Source: Planctomicrobium piriforme (GTDB taxonomy: Bacteria; Planctomycetota; Planctomycetia; Planctomycetales; Planctomycetaceae). Taken from it: DNA of 64,000 bases. Of the stretch, positions 31,621 to 40,318 are shown piece by piece. The position numbers were made by a program, and so were the translations under genes. The stretch lies in contig NZ_FOQD01000014.1 of the NCBI RefSeq assembly GCF_900113665.1, positions 62,001-126,000 on the forward strand, in the 5' to 3' direction. The notes beneath the pieces are model-generated. The model ran no database searches, had not been told where the DNA came from, and saw only the letters and a list, made by a program, of their open reading frames with translations. Every line of letters begins with the position of its first letter. Within the stretch, counting starts at the first letter, position 1.

Positions 31621-31938
31621 ATGAAGCCGGATGACCTGATCTGTTATTGCTTCCACGTCAGCCAGCGGAAGATTCTCAACTTCCTGCGGGTGCATCGTCC
31701 GCGCCGCGCCAGTCAGTTGAGCGAATGCGGCGGAGCAGGGACCGGATGCGGTTGGTGCGTGCCGTACCTGCAGAAGTGCTTTCGCAATCAGGCCGACGCC
31801 GACGCCGCGGGGGGCGAAGAACTCACCGCCGCACAATATGCCGCCGGTCGAGCGGACTACATTCGCGCGGGAAAGGGGAAGCCTCGGCCAGGCAGCGAAC
31901 CGGTCGACGCTCCTGCTCCTCCCGAAAATCTCCAGTAG
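31621..31938 (+). CDS. BFD-like [2Fe-2S]-binding protein
   Basis: A 105-residue protein with the bacterioferritin-associated-ferredoxin cysteine pattern: Cys8 and Cys10 in ICYCFHVS, and Cys36, Cys43 and Cys46 in CGGAGTGCGWC. These ligate a [2Fe-2S] cluster and carry electrons, or act in iron release from bacterioferritin. The C-terminal 45 residues are low-complexity. ATG 31621 follows a repeat array without a ribosome-binding site. No bacterioferritin gene is near. Confidence 0.85.
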   Translation: MKPDDLICYCFHVSQRKILNFLRVHRPRRASQLSECGGAGTGCGWCVPYLQKCFRNQADADAAGGEELTAAQYAAGRADYIRAGKGKPRPGSEPVDAPAPPENLQ

Positions 31939-32051
31939 TAATGGTGGTACATTCGCGGCACGCTTTCCTCTAAGATGCGTGCGGTTGTGAGATGCACGCT
32001 CGGACAAGTCTGTGTCCAGGGGCGTTGGTGAGTGCAAAAGGAATGAACCCG

Positions 32052-32867
32052 ATGTCGAGCGAGAAGGTGAAAGTCGGATTTCTCGGGGCTGGCAAAATGG
32101 CCACCGCCCTCGCCAAAGGGCTGCTGAGTTCCGGCTTTGCCACGTCCGAAGATGTGATTGCCAGCGACGTCAACGCGGCCGCCCGCGAACACTTTTTTCT
32201 CGTGACGAAAGCACAAACGACGGCCAGCAGCCGCGAAGTGCTCGAACAGTCTCAGGTGATCTTCCTGGCGGTCAAGCCGCAATCGATTTCCTCTTTGCTC
32301 GATGAAGTGATGGCCGATCTGTCGCCTCGGCACCTGATCGTTTCCATCGCCGCAGGCGTTCGACTGTCGACAATCGAGTCTGCGGTCGGAGACAAACGCG
32401 TCATTCGCGTGATGCCGAATACCCCCTGCCTGGTGGGTGAAGGGGCCTCCGGTTTCTCCCGCGGCAGTCACGCCACCTGGGATGATGCCGACCTTGTTTC
32501 GAAAATGTTCTCGACGGTGGGCCTGGCGATCGAAGTCCCCGAACCGCTGCTCGACGCCGTGACGGGTTTATCCGGCAGCGGCCCGGCCTATGCCTTCGCC
32601 ATGATCGAAGCCTTGAGCGACGGCGGAGTTCTCATGGGCCTGCCGCGAGCCTCCGCCACACAGCTCGCTGCACAAACATTACTGGGCGCCGCCAAGATGG
32701 TTCTGGAAACGGGCGAGCATCCCGGCCAGCTAAAAGACGCCGTCACCAGCCCGGCAGGCACCACCATTGCCGGCCTGCTGGCGCTGGAACAGGCCGGCCT
32801 GCGCGGGAGCCTGATGAATGCCGTCCGCGCCGCCACCGAACGGGCTCGCGAACTCTCCCGGTCCTGA
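32052..32867 (+). CDS. proC: Pyrroline-5-carboxylate reductase
   Basis: A 271-residue NAD(P)H-dependent reductase making proline from pyrroline-5-carboxylate. The Rossmann motif is VGFLGAGKMATALAKGL, the VMPNTPCLVGEG motif is intact, and the C-terminal signature DAVTSPAGTTIAGL is complete. I chose ATG 32052 because AAAGGA lies nine bases upstream; the ATG at 32043 touches that site. Its 3' end is followed by a membrane glycosyltransferase gene on the same strand. Confidence 0.97.
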   Translation: MSSEKVKVGFLGAGKMATALAKGLLSSGFATSEDVIASDVNAAAREHFFLVTKAQTTASSREVLEQSQVIFLAVKPQSISSLLDEVMADLSPRHLIVSIAAGVRLSTIESAVGDKRVIRVMPNTPCLVGEGASGFSRGSHATWDDADLVSKMFSTVGLAIEVPEPLLDAVTGLSGSGPAYAFAMIEALSDGGVLMGLPRASATQLAAQTLLGAAKMVLETGEHPGQLKDAVTSPAGTTIAGLLALEQAGLRGSLMNAVRAATERARELSRS

Positions 32868-32925
32868 ATTGAATCACGCAACGGAGACTGCAGATCCGCA
32901 GTCAGAGTTCTGTCCGGATGGCCGC

Positions 32926-34485
32926 ATGTCTTCGATCCCCGCCAGCGCGTTCAGCAAAAATGAATCGCCGCCTGCGCGCCTGATGGATCGCGGCAGCCTG
33001 GCATTCTACGGACTGGTGCTGTTCTTCCTCGCCTGCCGTCTGCCGGTCATGTACAGCCAGCCGGGATTCATTGATGACGAATGTTATGCCATCCCAGGCC
33101 TGACGATTCTCGAGAACGGCATTCCTCGCCTCCCGCATGTTGCCGGACGCGAAACGACCAGCGTCTACTACCATGCCGACGAGGTTCTCTACTGCGAACC
33201 CCCCTTGATGTTTTATCTCCAGGCCCTGTTCTATCTGGTGCTCCCGCATGAGTACGGCACCGGCCGCCTCGTCTCGGCGGCAGCGGGAATCGGTGTTCTG
33301 GCTGCCGCCTGGAGAATTGCGAGCCGCCTGGGAAAGACGTGGCAGGCCGCGATCTGGGCGGTCGGACTCTTTTCCGCATCGCGCTGGTTTTATCTGTCGG
33401 TCCTCAAGGTCCGCCCGGACATGCTGTGCGTCATGTTCGGACTCTGGGCGATCGCTACGCTGTGGGGAATTGGTTCGAGATTCCACTGGCGCCCCCTGAT
33501 CACGACTGGCATCCTGATCGGACTCGGCGGTCTGTCGCACGCACTTGCTCTTGCCTACGCAGTTCAAATTGCGGCATGGCTGTTCGTCACCGGACAGGGC
33601 TGGCAACGCCTGACCCGTCCCGCTCTTGTTGCTGGCGTCGCTCTTGTCGTCACCGCGGCCTGGATTCCGCTCATCCTCGTCCGGCCGGACTTGTTTCTGA
33701 TTCAGTTTCGGAATCAATATCTGGGAGTGAACGACGATCCCCTCTGGCTCAGACTGCTGTGGCCGTGGGAATCGATCGCCTATCACGCCCAGTACATGCT
33801 CGAGAACTTTGGGCCGATCCAGTTTCCAGTGGTGATTGGATCTTTAATCGCCTGCACGATGCTCTGTCTGCGTCAGGGAGATGCAGCACTTCGTCCACTT
33901 TGCTGGCTGGGCTGGACCGGCTTTTATCTCATCGCCTGCCTCGTTGGCCCGCATCACATGACGCTCGGATATTGGGTCTATCCCGCGGCATTTGGATTCA
34001 TCGCTGCCGGCGTACTCATCGATCGGGTCGCACTCGCCATCACCGCGAAGGGCCGTTTTGTCGCCCCCATCCGTTGGGCGGGAGCCGGACTTCTCATCCT
34101 GCTGATGCTCCCCGGCATGGGACTGAAGGCCACAGTCAGCAGCATCCGGAACTGGAACGATCCCGACTATCGGGCGCCGCTCGTGGCGAAAAAACTGATG
34201 GACCAATTGCCGGCCGATGCCCGGTACGCGGTCGATCCGGCCTTCACGCTCGATTTCTACGCGGCCGGTCGCAAAACATTGCCAGCCCAGCTTTTTCCAG
34301 GTTACCTGCCCCAGTCGCCGGGTGATTACGATTACCTGATCGTCAGCCGCCTGGGTGTCGACGACGGCATGGCGCAGCGCCAATGTGCCGAGAAGCTCCT
34401 GACTGCCGGAAAGTTTGACGACCTTCTCGCTTGCTACGCGGAAGTCTACCGCAGCACCAAATCACCCTGCCCGCCACCAGAGTAG
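32926..34485 (+). CDS. Polytopic membrane glycosyltransferase, GT39/ArnT-like
   Basis: A 519-residue integral membrane protein with about ten hydrophobic segments. The first extracytoplasmic loop has the acidic pair typical of the fold (FIDDECYAIPG), as in C-type transferases that use polyprenyl-linked sugars. ATG 32926 (MSSIPASAF) has GGATGG upstream; the longer frame overlaps proC. It is a paralogue of the protein at 47741-49258, sharing the segments ARLPV/CRLPV, (F/W)AIPG.T and GIPR.P. Substrate unknown. Confidence 0.8.
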   Translation: MSSIPASAFSKNESPPARLMDRGSLAFYGLVLFFLACRLPVMYSQPGFIDDECYAIPGLTILENGIPRLPHVAGRETTSVYYHADEVLYCEPPLMFYLQALFYLVLPHEYGTGRLVSAAAGIGVLAAAWRIASRLGKTWQAAIWAVGLFSASRWFYLSVLKVRPDMLCVMFGLWAIATLWGIGSRFHWRPLITTGILIGLGGLSHALALAYAVQIAAWLFVTGQGWQRLTRPALVAGVALVVTAAWIPLILVRPDLFLIQFRNQYLGVNDDPLWLRLLWPWESIAYHAQYMLENFGPIQFPVVIGSLIACTMLCLRQGDAALRPLCWLGWTGFYLIACLVGPHHMTLGYWVYPAAFGFIAAGVLIDRVALAITAKGRFVAPIRWAGAGLLILLMLPGMGLKATVSSIRNWNDPDYRAPLVAKKLMDQLPADARYAVDPAFTLDFYAAGRKTLPAQLFPGYLPQSPGDYDYLIVSRLGVDDGMAQRQCAEKLLTAGKFDDLLACYAEVYRSTKSPCPPPE

Positions 34486-34516
34486 ACAGACTGGCCGTTC
34501 TGGCCGTTCTGGTGCT

Positions 34517-34607
34517 CTCGAAATTCGAAGCACGAAATCTCAATTTCGAAACAAACGCCGAACGGAAGCTTGTTTCGAATTTCGTGCTTCGAATTTTCGA
34601 TTTCTTT
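34517..34607. repeat. Heptamer-phased inverted array between convergent genes, TTCGAAG type
   Basis: Left arm: CTCGAAA, TTCGAAG, CACGAAA, TCTCAAT, TTCGAAA (34517-34551). Right arm: TTTCGAA, TTTCGTG, CTTCGAA, TTTTCGA, TTTCTTT (34573-34607), its reverse complement. The array ends on the katE stop codon. An 18-base segment (TTCGAATTTCGTGCTTCG) is identical at 58627. Confidence 0.85.
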
Positions 34608-36808
34608 CAAGAGACCGCGTCTTCGCGTTCCCACACCCGATGCTGCCCCAGCACTTCGATGAAGGCGGCTGCCACTTTACTGGCAGCGCTGTCGGCGCCC
34701 GTGACAACTCCGCCCGAGTTGCTGACGACCTTCTCCTTCGCCGGTTTGTCGCCAGGCAGAGTGTCGACCCGCGTCTGTTGCAGGAAATCAATGCCTGAGC
34801 CGGTCGCGGCAATCGCCTTGCAGTGCTTGAAGGCCTCTTCGACAAATTCCACCGCCTTGGGAATTTGCGAGAGCGCGTTCGTACTCGCTTCTCCGCCGCA
34901 GACGTAGACCGCATCGAACAAGACCGATGCTGTTGTCGGCAGCGCGAAATCGACAGGCACTTCCTTGCCGCTGGAGCTCTTCAATGTTCCGCCGCGCGGC
35001 CCCACGACCTTCAGCATCGCCCCCGCCGCCGTCAACGACTTCTTCATGGCCGCCAACCCTGAGTCGTCAAAGCCGTCGGCCACCAGTGCCGCCACCTTAC
35101 GGGTCTTCACGTCCCCTGGCACGGTGGTCAGCATGCTCAGGGCCTTCGAAATGAATGCCTTGCCGGTGAACTTCTTGGGTTGCTGCTCACCGGGCTTGGC
35201 ATCCGCCCCAACGGCCAGATTCAGCGGACCGTCGATCTTCGTCGGCACCTTGATCCCCAACCCTTGAGCCACGTCGCTCGCCAGCCCTTCGTCAATTTGG
35301 GACAGCACGAATAGCATCCGCTCGCGCACATGGGGAGTGTCGCATTTCCCCAGTTCGAATCGCAGCGCATGCACAATATGCTTCAGCTCGACAGGCGACT
35401 GACTGTGATAGAACATCGCCGCCTGACTGAAGTGATCGGAGAAGCTGGGGCTCTTCGCCCGTAACTTCGCCCCGTCGACTCGCTCTGCATAACTGACGAA
35501 TCCTCCTGCCTTGGCCGGAGCCTGCAACGGCGCATTCCCATTGAGCGAGTTCGGCTCATAGGCGACCCGACCAGGGCTGATCATCTGCCGCATGTGGCCG
35601 TCGCGCTGATGATTGTGCAGCGGCGCGACGGGACGGTTGATCGGGATCTCGTGGAAGTTGGGGCCGCCCAGCCGAATGAGCTGCGTATCCGTGTAAGAGA
35701 ACAGCCGTCCCTGCAGCAACGGGTCGTTGGTGAAGTCGATGCCCGGAACGAGATGCCCGGGATGGAACGCCACCTGTTCCACTTCCGCAAAGAAATTGTC
35801 CGGATTGCGATTCAGGGTCATCTTGCCGATCCGCTGCACCGGCACCAGATCTTCCGGCACCAGCTTTGTCGGGTCGAGTAGATCGAAATCGTACTTGTGT
35901 TCGTCTTTCTCCGGAATGATCTGAAAACCCAGTTCCCACTCCGGAAAGTCCCCGTTCTCGATCGCTTCCCACAGGTCGCGACGGTGAAAGTCAGGGTCGC
36001 AACCAGAGATTCGCAGGGCTTCGTCCCACAGCACGGAATGCATCCCCAGGAGCGGTTTCCAGTGGAATTTGACGAAGTGGGAGACACCTTTCTGGTTAAT
36101 CAGCCGGAAGGTGTGAATGCCAAAGCCTTCCATCATCCGCAAGCTGCGGGGAATGGCGCGGTCCGACATCACCCACATGATCATGTGGGCCGATTCCGGA
36201 GTCAGCGAAATGAAGTCCCAGAAGGTGTCGTGCGCCGACGCCGCCTGCGGGATCTCATTGTGCGGTTCCGGTTTCACCGCATGAATCAGGTCCGGAAACT
36301 TCATGGCATCCTGAATGAAGAACACCGGCATGTTGTTGCCGACGAGGTCAAAGTTCCCTTCCTCGGTGTAGAACTTGACTGCGAAGCCTCGCACGTCCCG
36401 CGCGAGATCGGTCGATCCCCGCGAACCCGCGACCGTGGAAAATCGCACGAACACCGGGGTCTCGACCGCCGGATCCTGAAGAAACCCGGCCCGGGTGTAC
36501 TTCGCCATCGACTCGTACACCTGAAACACGCCGTGCGCCCCGCTCCCCCGGGCATGTACGATCCGTTCCGGGATGCGCTCGTGATCGAAATGGGTGATCT
36601 TCTCGCGAAGAATGAAGTCTTCCAGCAGCGAAGGACCGCGTTCGCCCGCTTTCAGTGAGTTCTGATTATCATTGATCGGCAGACCCTGGTTGGTCGAGAG
36701 GTAGCCATCGTCCGTCCCTTCGAGGTTCTTCGACAGATCCTCGACTTTCGCGTTGCTCGCTTTCAGCTTTCCTTTACTGGACGCCTTGGAACCGGGGTCT
36801 TTTTTCAT
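34607..36808 (-). CDS. katE: Large-subunit catalase, HPII type
   Basis: A 733-residue heme catalase breaking down hydrogen peroxide. It has the catalytic His85 in VHARGSGAHG, Asn158 in LVGNNMPVF, and the heme-ligating Tyr in RLFSYTDTQ. The C-terminal 150 residues form the DJ-1/PfpI-like domain of clade II catalases (KVAALVADGFDDSG), so the length fits HPII. The N-terminal 30 residues are lysine-rich and disordered. Divergent from pgi; convergent with the membrane glycosyltransferase. A heptamer array abuts its stop. Confidence 0.97.
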   Translation of the reverse strand: MKKDPGSKASSKGKLKASNAKVEDLSKNLEGTDDGYLSTNQGLPINDNQNSLKAGERGPSLLEDFILREKITHFDHERIPERIVHARGSGAHGVFQVYESMAKYTRAGFLQDPAVETPVFVRFSTVAGSRGSTDLARDVRGFAVKFYTEEGNFDLVGNNMPVFFIQDAMKFPDLIHAVKPEPHNEIPQAASAHDTFWDFISLTPESAHMIMWVMSDRAIPRSLRMMEGFGIHTFRLINQKGVSHFVKFHWKPLLGMHSVLWDEALRISGCDPDFHRRDLWEAIENGDFPEWELGFQIIPEKDEHKYDFDLLDPTKLVPEDLVPVQRIGKMTLNRNPDNFFAEVEQVAFHPGHLVPGIDFTNDPLLQGRLFSYTDTQLIRLGGPNFHEIPINRPVAPLHNHQRDGHMRQMISPGRVAYEPNSLNGNAPLQAPAKAGGFVSYAERVDGAKLRAKSPSFSDHFSQAAMFYHSQSPVELKHIVHALRFELGKCDTPHVRERMLFVLSQIDEGLASDVAQGLGIKVPTKIDGPLNLAVGADAKPGEQQPKKFTGKAFISKALSMLTTVPGDVKTRKVAALVADGFDDSGLAAMKKSLTAAGAMLKVVGPRGGTLKSSSGKEVPVDFALPTTASVLFDAVYVCGGEASTNALSQIPKAVEFVEEAFKHCKAIAATGSGIDFLQQTRVDTLPGDKPAKEKVVSNSGGVVTGADSAASKVAAAFIEVLGQHRVWEREDAVS

Positions 36809-37203
36809 CGGAGCGCACTCTTCCTGAACTGGAAAACAACATCATTCGCAATGATTTGGAGTCAGTCTGCATCCTCTCTGAGGAATGACGCAGGTCAATA
36901 GGGGGACTGAGGCCGAACGGGATTTCCTCGCGGTCGCCGTTGAAATTCATGACGTTCTCCCGCACACTTTCGCGGACGCACGCCCGGGCCATTCGTTGCC
37001 GTTTCTGGAACTTCATTCGTATTTCATACGCAAAAGAACAACCACGGCGGCGACGACAGCCCCTCGAAACTTTCTTATTCTCTGGCAACTGGTCAGTCGC
37101 ATTTTTCACTGCATTGCTCTGAATTCCCCGGCCTTCATGCGCTTCCACCTGAATTTCCGGGACTCCGTTCATCACGTGATTGTGAATTGAAGGACATCGA
37201 AAT
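36809..37203. other. Divergent intergenic region, katE / pgi
   Basis: About 395 bases with no supported gene. It must hold both promoters. GAAGGA at 37189-37194 is the ribosome-binding site of pgi. No other element was recognised. Confidence 0.4.
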
Positions 37204-38847
37204 ATGACGGCATCTGTTCCACTGACCGCACGCCCGGCCTGGCAGGCGCTCACGGCGCATTATTCCCAGATCAGCAAGCGGCACCTGCGTCAGCTCTTTG
37301 CGGACGACCCCAAACGCGGTGAACGCCTGACGCTCGATGCCGTCGGCATCTTTCTCGACTACTCCAAGAACCGCATCACCGACGAAACGCTCAAGCTGCT
37401 GCTGCAGTTGGCCGCCGAATCGGACCTGCAGGGCCGCATCGAAGCCATGTTTCGCGGCGATAAAATCAACATCACCGAAAATCGCGCCGTGCTGCACGTC
37501 GCACTCCGTGCCCCGCGCGATGCGTCGATTCTCGTCGACGGCGAGAACGTGGTGCCCGAGGTGCATGCCGTTCTCGACAAAATGGCCGAGTTCTCAAATC
37601 GGGTCCGGAGCGGCGAATGGAAGGGGCACACCGGCAAACGCATTCGCAATATCGTGAACATCGGCATCGGCGGCTCCGACCTGGGACCGGTGATGGCCTA
37701 TGAAGCCCTCAAGCACTACAGCGACCGCAACCTGACATTCCGCTTTGTGTCAAACGTCGACGGCATCGACTTTGTCGAAGCGGTCCACGATCTCGATCCG
37801 GCCGAAACGCTGTTCATCGTCGCCTCGAAAACCTTCACGACGCTCGAAACGATGACGAACGCCCAGAGTGCCCGTGATTGGGCTCTCAAGGGGCTCGGCG
37901 GCGACATGAAAGCGGTCGCGCGGCACTTTGTCGCCGTCTCGACGAATGCGACCAAGGTCTCGGAGTTCGGGATCGATACCGCCAACATGTTCGGCTTCTG
38001 GGACTGGGTGGGCGGCCGGTACTCGATGGACTCCGCCATCGGGCTGTCGACGATGATTGCCATCGGGCCCGACAACTTTGGCGAAATGCTCGACGGCTTC
38101 CATCAGATGGACGAGCATTTTCGAACCGCTCCCTTCGAGAAAAATCTTCCAGTCCTGATGGGCCTCTTGACTCTCTGGTATAGCGACTTCTTCGGCTCAG
38201 AAACCGTGGCCGTCCTGCCGTATGAGCAGTACCTGAAACGCTTCCCGGCGTACTTGCAACAACTCACGATGGAGAGCAACGGTAAGTATGTCACGCTCGA
38301 CGGCAGCAAGGTCGACTACGAAACCAGCCCGATCTACTGGGGCGAGCCAGGCACCAACGGGCAGCACTCCTTCTACCAGTTGATTCATCAGGGGACGCGG
38401 CTGATTCCCTGCGATTTCATCGCCTTCGTGCAGGAACTCACCCCGCTCGGCCGTCATCACGACATGCTCATCGCCAATGTGCTGGCCCAGTCGGAAGCCC
38501 TCGCCTTCGGCAAGACGCCGGAAGAGGTCAAAGCGGAAGGGACCGCTGATTGGCTGGTGCCGCACCGCGTGTTCGAAGGGAACCGCCCCTCAAATACGCT
38601 GCTCATCGAAAAGCTGACGCCGGCAGTCCTTGGCAAGCTGATCGCCCTCTACGAGCACAGCGTCTATGTGCAGGGAGTGATCTGGAACATCGATTCCTTC
38701 GACCAGTGGGGAGTCGAACTCGGCAAGGTGCTGGCCCAGCGGATCATTCCCGAGCTGGAAAGCAAAACCGAACCGAAACTGGCCCACGACAGCTCCACAA
38801 ACAACCTCATCCACCGGTATCGAGAACTGAAGTCCGCGAAGAGTTAA
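37204..38847 (+). CDS. pgi: Glucose-6-phosphate isomerase
   Basis: A 547-residue enzyme interconverting glucose 6-phosphate and fructose 6-phosphate. The two signature segments are present: NIGIGGSDLGPVM near residue 155 and WNIDSFDQWGVELGK near residue 497, and the catalytic Glu lies in WGEPGTNGQHSFYQL. Length is normal. GAAGGA precedes ATG 37204. It heads a run of carbohydrate genes (pgi, pgl, rpiB, tkt) but an array at 38930-38971 separates it from pgl. Confidence 0.98.
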   Translation: MTASVPLTARPAWQALTAHYSQISKRHLRQLFADDPKRGERLTLDAVGIFLDYSKNRITDETLKLLLQLAAESDLQGRIEAMFRGDKINITENRAVLHVALRAPRDASILVDGENVVPEVHAVLDKMAEFSNRVRSGEWKGHTGKRIRNIVNIGIGGSDLGPVMAYEALKHYSDRNLTFRFVSNVDGIDFVEAVHDLDPAETLFIVASKTFTTLETMTNAQSARDWALKGLGGDMKAVARHFVAVSTNATKVSEFGIDTANMFGFWDWVGGRYSMDSAIGLSTMIAIGPDNFGEMLDGFHQMDEHFRTAPFEKNLPVLMGLLTLWYSDFFGSETVAVLPYEQYLKRFPAYLQQLTMESNGKYVTLDGSKVDYETSPIYWGEPGTNGQHSFYQLIHQGTRLIPCDFIAFVQELTPLGRHHDMLIANVLAQSEALAFGKTPEEVKAEGTADWLVPHRVFEGNRPSNTLLIEKLTPAVLGKLIALYEHSVYVQGVIWNIDSFDQWGVELGKVLAQRIIPELESKTEPKLAHDSSTNNLIHRYRELKSAKS

Positions 38848-38929
38848 GACGATCGAACCACGAATCGCACAAATAGCACGAATGAGATTTTTGAGATCAA
38901 CTGGAATCTGTCGGTTCATTCAGTGAATT

Positions 38930-38971
38930 TCCCTGTCCCCTGTCCCCTGTCCCCTGTCCCCTGTCCCCTTT
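38930..38971. repeat. Heptamer tandem array CCCCTGT directly before pgl
   Basis: Six steps of seven: TCCCTGT, then CCCCTGT at 38937, 38944, 38951 and 38958, ending in CCCCTTT at 38965. It ends nine bases before the pgl ATG and there is no ribosome-binding site between. Here only one arm is visible. Confidence 0.9.
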
Positions 38972-38980
38972 GAGTCGCCG

Positions 38981-39679
38981 ATGAAGATGGAAATTTTGCC
39001 TGACGCCAATGCTGTCGCCCGTCGGGCGGCGGAGGTCATTGCGGCGCAGGCGCGCGAGGCGGTGGCTGCGCGGGGACAGTTCTTGTTCGCGGTCAGCGGC
39101 GGACGGACTCCCTGGCTTATGCTCCGCGAACTGGCCGATGAAGAAGTCCCCTGGGACAAAGTGCAGTTGTTTCAAGTCGATGAACGCATTGCCCCGGCCG
39201 GCGATCCAGACCGTAATCTGACTCACCTTCAGGAAAGCCTGCTGACTCGGGTTCCCATCTCCCCATCGCAGTCGCACGCGATGCCGGTCGAAGAATCCGA
39301 TTCAGAGGCCGCCGCAAAGGCCTACGCGCAAACTTTGGAGAAATTGGCCGGCGCGCCGCCGGTGTTAGATCTGGTGCATCTGGGACTCGGACCAGACGGA
39401 CATACGGCGTCGTTGATTCCCGGCGATCCTGTCCTGAATGTCATGCTCGCCGATGTCGCGATCACCGGCGTTTACCAGAACCGTCGGCGGATGACGCTGA
39501 CCTATCCGGTGCTCAATCGCGCACGAAGTCTCCTGTGGCTGGTGACCGGGGCTGACAAGGCCGGGCCGCTTGTGCAATTGCATGCCGAAGACCCCGGTAT
39601 TCCCGCCGGTCGGGTGAGTCAGAAATCGAGCCTGGTTCTGGCCGATACAGCGGCTGCTTCGGAATTCATAAATCATTGA
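38981..39679 (+). CDS. pgl: 6-phosphogluconolactonase
   Basis: A 232-residue DevB/Pgl-type enzyme hydrolysing 6-phosphogluconolactone in the oxidative pentose phosphate pathway. Diagnostic segments: FLFAVSGGRTPWLML, QVDERIAP and HLGLGPDGHTASLIPGD. The second ATG at 38987 is also possible; neither has a clear ribosome-binding site because a CCCCTGT array lies just upstream. The pgl stop lies beside the start of rpiB. No zwf or gnd gene is in the window. Confidence 0.93.
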   Translation: MKMEILPDANAVARRAAEVIAAQAREAVAARGQFLFAVSGGRTPWLMLRELADEEVPWDKVQLFQVDERIAPAGDPDRNLTHLQESLLTRVPISPSQSHAMPVEESDSEAAAKAYAQTLEKLAGAPPVLDLVHLGLGPDGHTASLIPGDPVLNVMLADVAITGVYQNRRRMTLTYPVLNRARSLLWLVTGADKAGPLVQLHAEDPGIPAGRVSQKSSLVLADTAAASEFINH

Positions 39680-39693
39680 AGCGAAAGCAGGTT

Positions 39694-40191
39694 ATGAGAG
39701 TTGGCATTGCCGCCGATCACGGCGGATTTGAATTAAAAAACACCCTCATTGGGCGGCTCCGGGCTGCGGGACACGACGTGATCGATTATGGTGCGAACAG
39801 CTTGATCGAGACGGACGATTATCCAGACTATATCACCCCCTTGTCACAGGCGGTGGCGGCTGCGGATGTGGACCGGGGAATTGCGATTTGCGGCAGTGGT
39901 GTTGGCGCATCCGTCTGCGCCAATAAAATCCCCGGCGTGCGCGCCGCTCTGGTCACAGACCATTTTTCGGCGCGACAGGGGGTTGAAGACGATCATTTGA
40001 ACATCCTCTGCCTGGGGGGGCGGACCATCGGGCTCGAAGTGGCCTGGGATCTGGTCCAGACTTTCCTGGCAGCACAATACAGTCAGGCGGAGCGACATCT
40101 GAGACGGTTGGGCAAGGTCGCTTCCCTGGAAACAGACAAGACATCATCACTCAGTAGTTCCAAGTTCGGTCAAATGGACGCAAGGGGATAG
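39694..40191 (+). CDS. rpiB: Ribose-5-phosphate isomerase B
   Basis: A 165-residue enzyme of the RpiB/LacA/LacB family interconverting ribose 5- and ribulose 5-phosphate. It has GIAADHGGFELK, ICGSGVGASVCANK (catalytic Cys region) and NILCLGGRTIG. ATG 39694 follows AGCAGG; a TTG at 39676 overlapping the pgl stop is an alternative. The last 20 residues are unconserved, and a GGGGATA array begins within the final codons (40184), so the tail may have been created by the repeat. Confidence 0.94.
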   Translation: MRVGIAADHGGFELKNTLIGRLRAAGHDVIDYGANSLIETDDYPDYITPLSQAVAAADVDRGIAICGSGVGASVCANKIPGVRAALVTDHFSARQGVEDDHLNILCLGGRTIGLEVAWDLVQTFLAAQYSQAERHLRRLGKVASLETDKTSSLSSSKFGQMDARG

Positions 40192-40261
40192 GGAGTAGGG
40201 GACAGAGGACAGTCAGAAATTCACTCTTTCCCCTATTCACTGTCCCCTCGTTCCTTTGTGT
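40184..40261. repeat. Heptamer-phased inverted array, GGGGATA/TGTCCCC type
   Basis: Left arm from 40184: GGGGATA, GGGAGTA, GGGGACA, GAGGACA. Right arm from 40227: TTTCCCC, TATTCAC, TGTCCCC, TCGTTCC, TTTGTGT. The arms are reverse-complementary. It overlaps the last eight bases of rpiB and lies before tkt. Confidence 0.85.
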
Positions 40262-40318
40262 TGCTTTGTGTGATGTCGTCAAACTTGAAATTACTGTCAC
40301 TACAAGATTGAGAGATTC

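Noticed and set aside
36774..37253. A 159-codon minus-strand frame in the katE/pgi gap
   Set aside because: It overlaps both flanking genes and the divergent promoter region, with shadow-like composition.
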